This document shows, piece by piece, positions 9,588 to 18,513 of a stretch of DNA of 64,000 nucleotides; positions within the stretch are counted from its first letter, which is position 1, and every line of letters starts with the position of its first letter. Made by a program: the position numbers and the translations under genes. Source of the DNA: an uncultured Cohaesibacter sp. (GTDB lineage: Bacteria > Pseudomonadota > Alphaproteobacteria > Rhizobiales > Cohaesibacteraceae); assembly GCF_963667045.1 (NCBI RefSeq), contig NZ_OY762934.1, forward strand, positions 620,001 through 684,000, read 5' to 3'. The notes beneath the pieces were generated by a model, which was not told the origin of the DNA, made no database searches, and was given only the letters and a program-made list of their open reading frames with translations.

Positions 9588-10070
9588 TTAGCGTTTGGAG
9601 AACTGGAAGGAACGACGAGCCTTTGCACGACCGTATTTCTTACGTTCAACAACGCGAGAGTCGCGGGTAAGGAAGCCGCCTTTTTTCAGGATGCCACGCA
9701 GCTCTGGTTCGTAGTAGGTCAGAGCCTTTGCAATGCCGTGACGGATAGCGCCGGCCTGACCGGACAGACCACCACCAGCAACGGTGCAAACGATATCGAA
9801 CTGACCATCACGATCAGCAGCAACGAGCGGCTGCTTCATGACCATCTGCAGAACCGGACGACCGAAATAGACGTTGTATTCTTTCTTGTTCACGATGATT
9901 TTGCCAGAACCCGGCTTGACCCATACGCGAGCAACAGCGTCTTTACGTTTACCGGTAGCATAGGCACGACCATGAGCGTCGAGCTTCTGTACATGAACCG
10001 GAGCGGAATCTTCAGCTTCTACGCCTACTGCGGAGCCGAGATCTTCAAGAGACTGAACAGTATCGCTCAT
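9588..10070 (-). CDS. rpsI: 30S ribosomal protein S9
   Basis: 160 residues. The S9 core begins at [14 protein letters not shown], with [19 protein letters not shown] in the middle and the basic tail [14 protein letters not shown] that reaches the ribosomal P site. An acidic extension of roughly 35 residues precedes the core, as is usual for alphaproteobacterial S9. It lies 2 bp behind rplM, the conserved pair, and shares its promoter. Confidence 0.97.
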   Translation of the reverse strand: MSDTVQSLEDLGSAVGVEAEDSAPVHVQKLDAHGRAYATGKRKDAVARVWVKPGSGKIIVNKKEYNVYFGRPVLQMVMKQPLVAADRDGQFDIVCTVAGGGLSGQAGAIRHGIAKALTYYEPELRGILKKGGFLTRDSRVVERKKYGRAKARRSFQFSKR

Positions 10071-10072
10071 TG

Positions 10073-10534
10073 TTAGGCCTTCGCATTCTTGGAGTTCATG
10101 GATTTGACGTCCAGCACTTCTGGAGACTGAGCTTCATGCGGATGCTCGGCGCCACCATAAACGCGCAGGTTGGACATCTGAACGCGGGACAGCGGGCCAC
10201 CTGGCAGCATCCGCTGTACAGCTTTCTGGAGCACACGCTCAGGGAACTTGCCCTCGATGATCTGACGAGCGGTCCGTTCCTTGATGCCGCCCGGATGACC
10301 GGTGTGCCAGTAGTATTTCTTGTTTTCGTATTTGCGACCGGTCAGTTTGACCTTGTCAGCATTGATGACGATAACATTGTCGCCGCAATCCATATGCGGG
10401 GTGAAGGTAGCTTTATGCTTGCCACGAAGGCGCATCGCGATAAGCGAAGCGAGACGACCAAGCACCAGACCTTCGGCATCGATCAGAATCCATTTCTTTT
10501 CGATGTTAGAAGGGTTTGCAGAAAAAGTTTTCAT
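10073..10534 (-). CDS. rplM: 50S ribosomal protein L13
   Basis: 153 residues starting [15 protein letters not shown]. The L13 segments [32 protein letters not shown] and [10 protein letters not shown] are clear. The longer open frame upstream is not used: this ATG has GGAAGC 4 nt before it. It is the first gene of the rplM-rpsI operon. L13 is an early assembly protein of the large subunit. Confidence 0.97.
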   Translation of the reverse strand: MKTFSANPSNIEKKWILIDAEGLVLGRLASLIAMRLRGKHKATFTPHMDCGDNVIVINADKVKLTGRKYENKKYYWHTGHPGGIKERTARQIIEGKFPERVLQKAVQRMLPGGPLSRVQMSNLRVYGGAEHPHEAQSPEVLDVKSMNSKNAKA

Positions 10535-10613
10535 TGCGCTTCCGTAAATCGGTGTCATGTTGACAGCGTGAAACGGCGACCTGTTCGTGGCCGCCGCAAT
10601 GTCTGGCGCTCCT

Positions 10614-10639
10614 TTTATAGAAGTTTGTATTTTTGTCAA
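10614..10639 (-). promoter_or_regulatory. Sigma70-type promoter of rplM-rpsI
   Basis: On the minus strand TTGACA (10639-10634) is followed by TATAAA (10619-10614), about 80 bp before the rplM start. The spacer is 14 nt, or 16 nt if TAAAAG is used as the -10. The remaining gap to 10887 is AT-rich and holds only a TCGCCTT-C-AAGGCGA palindrome at 10788-10802. Confidence 0.6.
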
Positions 10640-10887
10640 GCCAATTTGCCGAAAATACATACGCAATTTCAATAAGTTAAATTTAAGGTACCTAATTACC
10701 ACAAAAAATTATGTATTTTCACCTTCATCCCCGACCTTCCTGCCTTTGGTCAAATACGGACATATGACTACGGGCATATGGCACCCCTCGCCTTCAAGGC
10801 GAACAAACCGCCCCACTCGTGGCAGCAGGACGGTTTTCTCTTCAAATCCTCAGATCACGCGTTCGGCGACTCGAACCTGTCAGTCAC

Positions 10888-11181
10888 CTACAGCGCGCAA
10901 GAGAAGTCATGAAGCCCGGTGGCTTCATGGCGATAGGTCGAGCGTGGAGCCTTTGATGCACCGTTGACCGTTCCCAGGAACTTGGCTTCGGCAACCTTCA
11001 TGCGTTTCCAGCCGAGTTCGCCTGTGCGAGCGCCTCCTGATGTCTGGTACACATACATCAACTCATTGCCGCGCAGACTGCGGCCAACTGCATGAACCTC
11101 AACGTCCCGGTCATAGCCATGATAGTTGATCTTCAGAACATCATGATTCTTGAGGGCTTCGCATGCATATCTGCTTTCCAT
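10888..11181 (-). CDS. Small hypothetical protein with a WYL-like beta-barrel signature
   Basis: 97 residues from an ATG with GAGGAG upstream. The sequence has the run of a single WYL/SH3-like barrel: INYHGYDRDVEVHAVG, then GNELMYVYQTSGG and GWKRMKV. This resembles the core of WYL-domain proteins, which bind nucleic acid or nucleotides, but no helix-turn-helix or other domain is attached. It is a lone gene pointing away from the crotonase gene. The function is unknown, and the WYL comparison is pattern recognition, not a search result. Confidence 0.6.
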   Translation of the reverse strand: MESRYACEALKNHDVLKINYHGYDRDVEVHAVGRSLRGNELMYVYQTSGGARTGELGWKRMKVAEAKFLGTVNGASKAPRSTYRHEATGLHDFSCAL

Positions 11182-11448
11182 AACGGTTCTCCTCATTAAA
11201 CACTTTGTTACGGGTCCATTATCGGAAGCAGTACGCCAGTTTGTAAATTCTCAAATAGTTATCAGGATTCCAAATCATATTGACAGACGTTAACCTTATT
11301 GAAGCTTTCACTGCGTTAATCAGAAACTTCAATCCTACGGTCGTTTCTGGCCGTTACGTCTTCCTACTCGTGCCCAATTGACTCCGTCTCCGGTTGGCAG
11401 TCATTGTCCGGTACATTGAATGAACTGTCTGAGTCTGAGGAGGTAGTT

Positions 11449-12264
11449 ATGAGCATTGCGACACTGAGCCCGGAAGCCCTGTTGCTGACGGAACAGGTGG
11501 GTACCGTCCGGCGCCTGATCATGAACCGAGCCAAAGCGCGCAACGCCCTTTCTCTTGACATGATGAATGCGCTCATCAACGGACTGAAGACAGCCGAAGA
11601 CGACGCCGCGACGCGCGTTGTTGTTCTGGCGGCCAACGGCCCCGCCTTTTCCGCCGGCCACGACCTCAAGGAACTCAACGCCCACCGCAACGACGCTGAC
11701 AAGGGCAAGACCTTCTTTGATGAGACATTCAAGACCTGCGCCACGCTGATGCAGACCATTCAGGGCATTTCAAAGATTGTCGTCGCCGAAATTCAGGGTA
11801 CGGCCGCTGCGGCCGGATGCCAACTGGCGGCCGCTTGTGATCTGGCAATTACGGTCAATGAGGCCGAGTTCGGGACGCCCGGCATCAATATCGGACTGTT
11901 CTGCACCGGCCCGGGCGTGGAATTGACCCGTTCGGTTCCGCGCAAACAGGCCATGGAACTGCTGATTACCGGCGAGATGATCGACGCCCACACCGCCAAG
12001 GCCTATGGCATCGTCAATCGCGTGGTGCCCAAGGAATATCTGCGGATCGTGGTTGACAAATACGCCATGGAGATCGCGGGCAAGTCGGCCCAGGCACTCA
12101 GTTTTGGCAAAAGCGCCATCTATCGTCAGGACGAGATGACAGTTGCTGACGCTTATGATCTGGCAGCAGGCATCATGACAGACAATCTACTTGCAGACGA
12201 TGCCATCGAGGGCGTCCACGCATTTTTGGAGAAACGCAAAGCCGACTGGCCTAGCCTCAAATAG
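11449..12264 (+). CDS. Enoyl-CoA hydratase/isomerase (crotonase) family protein, ECHDC3-like
   Basis: 271 residues from the ATG behind GAGGAGG. The crotonase oxyanion-hole loops are present: FSAGHDLKEL and GTAAAAGCQLAAACDLAI. The two glutamates that act in true enoyl-CoA hydratases are replaced: the CEL position is CQL and the PEI position is PGI. This pattern matches the ECHDC3-like subgroup, whose reaction is not established. A CoA-binding protein gene follows after 10 bp, probably in the same transcript. Binding of an acyl-CoA is likely; hydratase activity is doubtful. Confidence 0.85.
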   Translation: MSIATLSPEALLLTEQVGTVRRLIMNRAKARNALSLDMMNALINGLKTAEDDAATRVVVLAANGPAFSAGHDLKELNAHRNDADKGKTFFDETFKTCATLMQTIQGISKIVVAEIQGTAAAAGCQLAAACDLAITVNEAEFGTPGINIGLFCTGPGVELTRSVPRKQAMELLITGEMIDAHTAKAYGIVNRVVPKEYLRIVVDKYAMEIAGKSAQALSFGKSAIYRQDEMTVADAYDLAAGIMTDNLLADDAIEGVHAFLEKRKADWPSLK

Positions 12265-12274
12265 GGACAGAGAC

Positions 12275-12700
12275 ATGGACCATAGTGACTACAGCGTGGA
12301 TTACCTCAAGGGCATTCTGACTTCGGTCAAGCGTATCGCCCTTGTTGGTGCGAGCAAAAAGCCGGAACGCGCAAGTTATCGCGTCATGAGCTTCCTGCTC
12401 GAGAGGGGGTATGAGGTCATCCCTGTCAATCCGGGTCTTGAAGGGTCCGAGATCCTCGAACAGCCAGTGGTAGCCAGCCTCAAGGACATTATCGGTCCCG
12501 TCGATATGGTTGATGTCTTTCGCAATCCCGAAGCGGCTGGCAAAGTGACCGACGAAGCCATAGCGATTGGCGCAAAGGTCGTCTGGATGCAGCTCAATGT
12601 CAGCAATCCGGAAGCTGCGGCACGGGCCGAGGCTGCGGGGCTGCAAGTGGTAATGGATCGCTGCCCGCAGGTCGAATATAATAGCGTCATGTTTGTCTGA
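12275..12700 (+). CDS. CoA-binding protein (YccU-like)
   Basis: 141 residues made of a single Rossmann-type CoA-binding domain. The nucleotide-binding strand-loop IALVGASKKPERASY comes first, then VIPVNPG and DMVDVFRNPEAAG, and a C-terminal VVMDRCPQVEY that is typical of the family. The start is the ATG after AGGGACAG. It follows the crotonase gene by 10 bp. Members bind CoA; no enzymatic role is known. Pairing with a crotonase that lacks catalytic Glu suggests a shared acyl-CoA function, which is inference. Confidence 0.88.
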   Translation: MDHSDYSVDYLKGILTSVKRIALVGASKKPERASYRVMSFLLERGYEVIPVNPGLEGSEILEQPVVASLKDIIGPVDMVDVFRNPEAAGKVTDEAIAIGAKVVWMQLNVSNPEAAARAEAAGLQVVMDRCPQVEYNSVMFV

Positions 12701-12889
12701 GTAAATCGGCATGTTCAGCCGACCATGCTCTGCCTTCTTCCCTAGAAGGTGCAATTTTCCAGACGTCCGCTTTCCCTTCGCGGACGCTGGCTGTTGCCAT
12801 TTTTCTGCTTCAGCAGCGCAAAAGCCGAAATTCATTTTTCCACTTTGCTCAAAATGGCTGATATTTGGAAAAATTCCACAACAATCTCG

Positions 12890-12918
12890 CAAATTTTGAA
12901 ATTATATTTTCAAATTTG
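12890..12918. promoter_or_regulatory. AT-rich imperfect palindrome upstream of metY
   Basis: CAAATTTTGAAA and TTTCAAATTTG pair with one bulged T around a 6-nt AT spacer, 130 bp before metY. It could be an operator. The gap 12701-13050 was also read for a SAM-II riboswitch, which often precedes this gene in rhizobia, and no convincing match was seen. Confidence 0.3.
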
Positions 12919-13050
12919 AAATGGCGATTTTCGGATGGCTGGTCTAAAGTCAGGGCATATTCCGGTCTTACACAGGATCTGTAATACCAAGGCCAAGTAT
13001 GACGCGAGGCTTGCCTGAACGCTCTGCTTGCTATCATCAAGAGGATTATC

Positions 13051-14331
13051 ATGAGCGAAGATTCCGCACCCGGCTTTTCCACATTGGCTATTCACGCAGG
13101 CGCACAAGCAGACCCGACCACCGGAGCTCGCTCGACACCTATCTACCAGACGACGTCCTATCTGTTCCGCGATACCGAGCATGCCGCCAATCTGTTTGGC
13201 CTGAGGGAGTTCGGCAACATCTATACCCGTCTGACGAACCCGACCACGGCAGTTCTCGATGAGCGCATTGCGGCGCTTGAGGGTGGTTCAGCCGGTGTAT
13301 CGGTCGCTTCCGGTCATGCCGCCCAGCTCATCACCTTCCATTCGCTGATGGGCCCCGGCGACAATGTGATTGCGGCCAACAAGCTTTATGGCGGCACCAT
13401 CAACCAGCTCAACCACACCTTCAAGAGCTTTGACTGGCACGTCAAATGGACCGACGCACTCGATCCGGACGCTGCCCGCGCTCTGGTCGATGAAAAGACC
13501 AAGGCGATTTATATCGAGAGCCTTGCCAACCCGGGCGGCGTGATCTGCGATATTGAAGGCTTTGCCAAGGTCGCCAAGGACGCCGGTGTACCGCTCATCG
13601 TCGACAACACCATGGCAACCCCTTACCTCTGCCGCCCGATCGAACATGGTGCCAACATCGTCGTGCATTCCATGACCAAGTTCATCGGCGGCCATGGCAA
13701 CTCCATGGGTGGCATCATCGTTGACGGTGGCAACTTCGACTGGAGCCAGTCCGACCGGTTCCCGATGGTCAACACGCCGCGCGCTGAATACAACGGGGTG
13801 AACTTTTACGAAACCTTCGGCCCGATGGCCTTTGCCATCACCTGCCGCGCTCTTGGCCTCAGAGATCTTGGCCCGGCCATTTCGCCGTTCAACGCCTTCC
13901 AGATCCTGACCGGTGTCGAAACCCTGCCACTGCGCATGGAACGTCATTGCGCGAACGCGCTTGAAGTCGCCACCTGGCTGGAAAGCAACGACAAGGTCGG
14001 CTGGGTCTCCTACGCTGGCCTCGAATCCAGCCCGCACAAGGCTGCGCAGGAAAAATACATGCCCAAGGGTGCCGGTTCGGTCTTCACCTTCGGTCTCAAG
14101 GGCGGCCACGAAGCCGGCGTCAAGTTCATCACCAGCCTCAAGCTGATCAGCCATGTTGCCAATATTGGTGATACGCGCTCGCTGGCCATTCATCCGGCTT
14201 CGACCACCCATAGCCAGCTGACTGATGAGCAGAAAACCGCAGCCGGAGCAGCGCCGGACACCATCCGCCTCTCCATCGGCATCGAGGATGTCAAGGACAT
14301 CATCGCCGATCTGGAACAGGCCATGGCCTGA
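13051..14331 (+). CDS. metY: O-acetylhomoserine aminocarboxypropyltransferase (sulfhydrylase)
   Basis: 426 residues, Cys/Met-metabolism PLP enzyme family. SMTKFIGGHG carries the Schiff-base lysine, Lys210. The YTRLTNPTT and IVDNTMATPYLCRP segments and the extra region of about 40 residues around the 230s mark the O-acetylhomoserine/MetY type rather than cystathionine enzymes. It makes homocysteine from O-acetylhomoserine and sulfide. The ATG follows AGAGGA. It is monocistronic with a strong terminator. The symbol metY is chosen over metZ on length and these features. Confidence 0.93.
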   Translation: MSEDSAPGFSTLAIHAGAQADPTTGARSTPIYQTTSYLFRDTEHAANLFGLREFGNIYTRLTNPTTAVLDERIAALEGGSAGVSVASGHAAQLITFHSLMGPGDNVIAANKLYGGTINQLNHTFKSFDWHVKWTDALDPDAARALVDEKTKAIYIESLANPGGVICDIEGFAKVAKDAGVPLIVDNTMATPYLCRPIEHGANIVVHSMTKFIGGHGNSMGGIIVDGGNFDWSQSDRFPMVNTPRAEYNGVNFYETFGPMAFAITCRALGLRDLGPAISPFNAFQILTGVETLPLRMERHCANALEVATWLESNDKVGWVSYAGLESSPHKAAQEKYMPKGAGSVFTFGLKGGHEAGVKFITSLKLISHVANIGDTRSLAIHPASTTHSQLTDEQKTAAGAAPDTIRLSIGIEDVKDIIADLEQAMA

Positions 14332-14360
14332 GGGTCCTGCCTTCGCTGAAATATCAAGAC

Positions 14361-14387
14361 AAAAGGCCGGACCCAGTCCGGCCTTTT
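14361..14387 (+). terminator. Intrinsic terminator after metY
   Basis: AAAAGGCCGGAC and GTCCGGCCTTTT form a perfect 12-bp stem around CCA. It lies 30 bp past the stop and can act in both directions. Confidence 0.88.
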
Positions 14388-14520
14388 GCGGTTTAGCGTT
14401 CAGGAAAGCACTCTGCCCCATACCCCCGGTTGAGCCGTTTGACAGAGAGTGTGGAAGGCTTGCTCTTGCCAGCCAATCGTCCTAGGTTTGCTAGCAGACC
14501 GTGCATTTCAGGACAGCCGC

Positions 14521-14937
14521 ATGACGTTTGAAGAGAGATATGGCCTCGCCATCAGCGAGTTGAAATCAACGCCGATTGTGGAAGGCAACTATGCGCCCCC
14601 CATGCACAGGCTGTTGCGCAGGCTTGGTGTGCGGGTTCGTCCGCCTCATTACAGTCCGGTCTGGTTCAACATCTTCGCCACCGGCATCCCCTTTGCCATC
14701 CTCTGGGGTGCCTTGATGTGGCTGATCCTGTGGCAGAGCCAGAATATTGAAACAGGCATGGCCTTTGCGGCCGGTTTGATTGCCGGGGCCATTTTTGGCG
14801 TCTTCATGTCGCTCTACTATCGTTGGTCGTTCAATCGGAACGAACTGACCCAGTGGGACAAACTGGTTCCCGCAGAAATCAAGCCGGAGCGATCAAGGCA
14901 AGAAGCGTCAGCCCCAGAGCAGAATGGCGAGCAATAG
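14521..14937 (+). CDS. Small membrane protein, DUF6404-like
   Basis: 138 residues. A cytoplasmic N-terminal part contains NYAPPMHRLLRRLGVRVRPPHY, then two membrane helices (about residues 50-72 and 78-98), and a charged tail. The NYAPP-HRLLRRLG-PPH pattern matches what I recall of the DUF6404 family of small proteobacterial membrane proteins; no function is known. It converges on ctaA, with 37 bp between the stops. The start is chosen by homology length; the ribosome-binding site is weak. Confidence 0.7.
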   Translation: MTFEERYGLAISELKSTPIVEGNYAPPMHRLLRRLGVRVRPPHYSPVWFNIFATGIPFAILWGALMWLILWQSQNIETGMAFAAGLIAGAIFGVFMSLYYRWSFNRNELTQWDKLVPAEIKPERSRQEASAPEQNGEQ

Positions 14938-14974
14938 CCTCCCTCAGGCGCTTTGGCAAAATTCAGCCGACTTT

Positions 14975-16072
14975 TCAGTATCGTCTGGCATTGTCAATGA
15001 GGTCGCGGAGCAGGATCGTGGCTGCGCCGAGCACCAGCATGGCACCAGCCTGATGGATGGAAGCCAGCACAATCGGCACCGACCACAAGAGGGTCGCAAT
15101 GCCCACAACGATTTGCAGCAGCACCAGCGCGCCCAGAATAGAGGCACCCCGTTTCCCTGCACCGGCATAGGGATCCCTCAGCATCCGATACCAGACCAAC
15201 AGACAGAGGAAGGCGACCAGATAGGCCATCATGCGGTGGTTGAACTGGATGGTGGTGTGATCCTCGAAGGGTGACAACCACATCGGGCTGGTGTCATAGA
15301 TCTGATCGGGGATGAAGCTGCCCTCCATCAGTGGCCAGCTGTTATAGATAAGCCCTGAGTGGGTGCCTGCGACCAGCGCTCCGAGAAAAATCTGGACCAG
15401 GATCGCAACCGCCAATGCTCCCATCAGCCAGACATGGCGATCAGCACTGATGCATTCCGGCATGTGGTCTGTCCGCCGATAGCCACGGGCGACCCAGAGC
15501 AAAGCCACAAAGATGACCGAGGCCAGAACCAGATGGGTTGCGAGCCGGTACTGGCTGACATCAACACGATCCACCAGCCCCGAGGCGACCATCCACCAAC
15601 CGACAGCCCCCTGCAACGCCCCAAGCCCGAGCAGCAGAATCAGCTGCGGCTTCATCTGGTCACCGATCCGCTTACTGAGCCAGAAATAGAGCATCGGCAG
15701 AAAGAAGGCGACGCCGATGAAGCGGCCCAGCTGCCGGTGCCCCCATTCCCACCAGAAAATGGCCTTGAACTCCTCAAGGCTCATGCCCTTGTTGACCCGC
15801 TCATACTCTGGAATCTGTTGGTATTTCTGGAATTCCTCCTGCCACTCCGAGAGGGAGAGCGGCGGAATCGCGCCGTGGATCGGCTTCCACTCGGTGATCG
15901 ACAGGCCAGAATCAGTAAGTCGCGTAATACCGCCGACAACCACCATCAGAAACACCAGAAAAGCGATCGAGTAGAGCCAGAAACGCACCAGATGGCGCGA
16001 CCGCTCCGCCTTGTCGCTGACTGGCTCGACGTAATAGATAGCCCGTTCCAATGTGGCTTCATTCCTGACCAT
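14975..16072 (-). CDS. ctaA: Heme A synthase (COX15/CtaA type)
   Basis: 365 residues from the ATG with AGAGGA 5 nt upstream; another in-frame ATG 66 bp earlier has no good site. Eight membrane helices are predicted. The haem-ligating and active-site motifs are in place: VVGGITRLTDSGLSITEWKP, EWGHRQLGR, YRLATHLVLA, GTHSGLIYNSWP, FNHRMMAY and SIHQAGAML. The protein oxidises the haem O methyl group to haem A for cytochrome c oxidase. A DUF2842 gene lies divergently upstream, a linkage common in rhizobia. Confidence 0.95.
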   Translation of the reverse strand: MVRNEATLERAIYYVEPVSDKAERSRHLVRFWLYSIAFLVFLMVVVGGITRLTDSGLSITEWKPIHGAIPPLSLSEWQEEFQKYQQIPEYERVNKGMSLEEFKAIFWWEWGHRQLGRFIGVAFFLPMLYFWLSKRIGDQMKPQLILLLGLGALQGAVGWWMVASGLVDRVDVSQYRLATHLVLASVIFVALLWVARGYRRTDHMPECISADRHVWLMGALAVAILVQIFLGALVAGTHSGLIYNSWPLMEGSFIPDQIYDTSPMWLSPFEDHTTIQFNHRMMAYLVAFLCLLVWYRMLRDPYAGAGKRGASILGALVLLQIVVGIATLLWSVPIVLASIHQAGAMLVLGAATILLRDLIDNARRY

Positions 16073-16342
16073 TCTCGTCCTCTGCTCTTCCCAGGCTCGA
16101 CTGTCCCGCCGTTCCGGTGCAATCGCATCGCTTTTCATGATGCAGCATCCCTGCTCACCGGCATCGGGTCAAGCCATTGCATCGGCAAAGCCTGTGATAC
16201 TCTAGAAGGATAAAGGAGGATAAGGACTTTGGAGCGCAGGTTTCATCACTAAGTTGGAAAGAGCCGATGGCATTTGACCTTTTCAGCGCGGGCCATCTGG
16301 GGTATCACCCCATTTTAGTCAAATCCAACCACCGGAGACACA

Positions 16343-16549
16343 ATGACAGAGCGCACTCGCAAGTTTTTCGGCATGCTCATGCTTGTTGGCTGGGTCGTTT
16401 TCTACGCGGCCGTTGGCATGACGATCGGCGCCGCCGTGGTGGCAAATGCTGGCGCTCTGGCCCAGATCCTGTTTTTCCTGATCACCGGGCTGATCTGGAT
16501 TGTTCCGGCCGGGCTCATCATCCGCTGGATGGAAAAGCCCAAGACCTAG
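16343..16549 (+). CDS. DUF2842 family small membrane protein
   Basis: 68 residues with two membrane helices and the family ending LIWIVPAGLIIRWMEKP. The ATG has CGGAGACA just before it. Divergent from ctaA (about 270 bp between starts) and convergent with the exopolysaccharide gene downstream (10 bp between stops). DUF2842 proteins occur beside haem A synthase or oxidase genes in alphaproteobacteria, so a link to respiratory-chain assembly is plausible but unproven. Confidence 0.85.
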   Translation: MTERTRKFFGMLMLVGWVVFYAAVGMTIGAAVVANAGALAQILFFLITGLIWIVPAGLIIRWMEKPKT

Positions 16550-16559
16550 AACGCCTCCC

Positions 16560-18323
16560 CTATTCTGCCGCCTGCAGAAGGCCATGATTCGCGGCCAGCG
16601 TCATCTCTTCCGCCATCATGTCTGTTACAATCAGGCTATCGGAGAAGCCAAGCATCTGTAGCGCATCGTGCAGAAGCGTGACGTCATTCGGATCGATTTT
16701 CGGCACATGGATGAAAGCCAACGTATCATCGGCAGACGCAAGGCACCTGATCGCCTTTTCATTGTCGAAATTTGCCCCAAGATCAATCAGAACCAGATCA
16801 TAGGCGGCCTCAAGCGCGATCAGAAGCGAGTGAAACTGCGATGACTGGAAATCTTCGGTCTCGAGCGAACGGCTCCCCGCACAGACAACATTGACCAGCC
16901 CGGTCCAGTCCTCGTCGATCAGATCACCAAAGCCTGCTTTGCCATCGAGGAAATCGGCAACGCCCCAGTCCTTGACGCTCATCTTGCTCTGAGGCGCTTT
17001 CACGTCGGCCTGCAGCTCATCAAGGCACAGATAGGCAACGGAATGCTGGCGCACCAGATGCTCGGCAAGCGGCATGCCATGCGCGCCCCAATTCGCCCCC
17101 TGCGCCATCAACACAATGCGGGCGTGAGAGACATCATCGAGCGCAGCCTCGACACAGTCAAACAGGCCTGCAACAGAATTGCTTTCCTCCGGATAGGGTG
17201 CTTCTTCTGTCCGGATCGCAGGAAGCCCCACATTGGCACTCGGCATGACAGGCAGATCGACCGGCAACGGATAAGCCATGCGAATTTCGCTCGGCATTCT
17301 GATTGATGTCGCGGCCTTCAACTCCCCGGCCTTACGGGCTTTGCACCGCAGGAAGGCCCCAGCCAATGGAGCACAGAAGCTCAGACCGAACACCAGAAGC
17401 GCTGCCGCCAATGCCCACTGCGCCGGAGCGCGGTCCACAGGTGCGGCAGAGGTGATGGCACGCCCCAACATCCTTGCCGCTGGCGGGATAAGATCCAGAG
17501 AAGCCAGCGTCTTCAACTCCGTCTCCTTGACGCGGAGATTTTCCAGCATCTTCCGTTTGCCCGCTTCCTGAGCTCGTATCATGGCCGAATGCCCGTTGCC
17601 CGCTTTGGGAGCGGCTTCTTGCGGCTCCAGACCTTGAACGGTGGTACCGGTGGCTTTCATACCCTCTTCCATTTGCGAGGACAGCGCCTCCACCTCGCCT
17701 TCAAGCGTCTTGACAGACTGCGTGAAGTCGCTTTTCCGGCTTTCCGCCAGCAACGCCAGATAGGACTTGGCCAGCTCGTTGGCGATCTGCCTTGCCTGTT
17801 CGGCTTCGGGTGCGATAGTGCTGATCGAAATGACCTGACGGTCATCAAGCCTTTCTATCTCCGTCCAGTCGGAGAGGCGATCCATTGCCAAGTCAGTTGG
17901 CGACACATTGAGTGTCCTGTGCCTGACCATGGCGACCATGGTTTGCCACAAGCTGTCTGCGGCATAGGACCTGTCATTGGAAAGCCCGAGCTTGCTGACG
18001 ATAGCGCGCAGGCTCTCCTCGCTTTGGAGCTGGCTCACCACGGCATCCGCCCTGGCCGTCTGGCGCCCGAGCGTTTGAGCGCTGTCGCCCTGAATGGCAG
18101 TGGGAACATATTGCTGAGGCGGTGCCAGAAGCAACAGTCTGGCTTCTGACCGGTATTGGTCTGGTGCCGTGGCTCTGAGGCCATAAACGAGCGCGCCTGC
18201 ACAAACGGCCAGAACAAGCGCAGCGGCAAGGCGAGAGCCCCTGCCTTGGAGCTGCCAGCTTTTGGCGACCGGCTTAGCCATGGTGACAATCGATTGTCCG
18301 TTCTGCCCAATGTGAATATGCAT
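16560..18323 (-). CDS. Wzz/BY-kinase-like exopolysaccharide chain-length protein with degenerate ATPase domain
   Basis: 587 residues from the ATG with GAGGAG 7 nt upstream. Layout: short cytoplasmic N-terminus, TM1 about 31-50, a periplasmic Wzz region with the YRSEARLLLL entry and coiled-coil stretches, TM2 about 295-318, then a cytoplasmic domain shaped like a bacterial tyrosine kinase. Where a P-loop should be there is VLMAQGANWGAHGM, with no GKT/GKS. The later YDLVLIDLGANFD keeps a Walker-B-like form. There is no tyrosine-rich tail. It probably sets polysaccharide chain length as a non-catalytic partner. Divergent from the export lipoprotein gene. Confidence 0.82.
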   Translation of the reverse strand: MHIHIGQNGQSIVTMAKPVAKSWQLQGRGSRLAAALVLAVCAGALVYGLRATAPDQYRSEARLLLLAPPQQYVPTAIQGDSAQTLGRQTARADAVVSQLQSEESLRAIVSKLGLSNDRSYAADSLWQTMVAMVRHRTLNVSPTDLAMDRLSDWTEIERLDDRQVISISTIAPEAEQARQIANELAKSYLALLAESRKSDFTQSVKTLEGEVEALSSQMEEGMKATGTTVQGLEPQEAAPKAGNGHSAMIRAQEAGKRKMLENLRVKETELKTLASLDLIPPAARMLGRAITSAAPVDRAPAQWALAAALLVFGLSFCAPLAGAFLRCKARKAGELKAATSIRMPSEIRMAYPLPVDLPVMPSANVGLPAIRTEEAPYPEESNSVAGLFDCVEAALDDVSHARIVLMAQGANWGAHGMPLAEHLVRQHSVAYLCLDELQADVKAPQSKMSVKDWGVADFLDGKAGFGDLIDEDWTGLVNVVCAGSRSLETEDFQSSQFHSLLIALEAAYDLVLIDLGANFDNEKAIRCLASADDTLAFIHVPKIDPNDVTLLHDALQMLGFSDSLIVTDMMAEEMTLAANHGLLQAAE

Positions 18324-18513
18324 CAGCTCACTCCTCGTTACCATTCCATTGGGTCAAATTATGGTAACCAGTCCCTTAACAAGAACGCATTTTAACGCCA
18401 CCAAGCTAAAATCCATGCAAAACGCACCATATTGCCGCCATCGCGCCTCATGTTTACTAGGCATTAACCACGACAGAGGTTATCTGGAGTAGGTTTAGTC
18501 AGACGAGTCGGCC

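Noticed and set aside
10840-10900. tRNA-like GGTTCGAGTC on the minus strand near the WYL-like gene
   Set aside because: Flanking bases do not pair as a T-arm and no acceptor or anticodon stem can be found.
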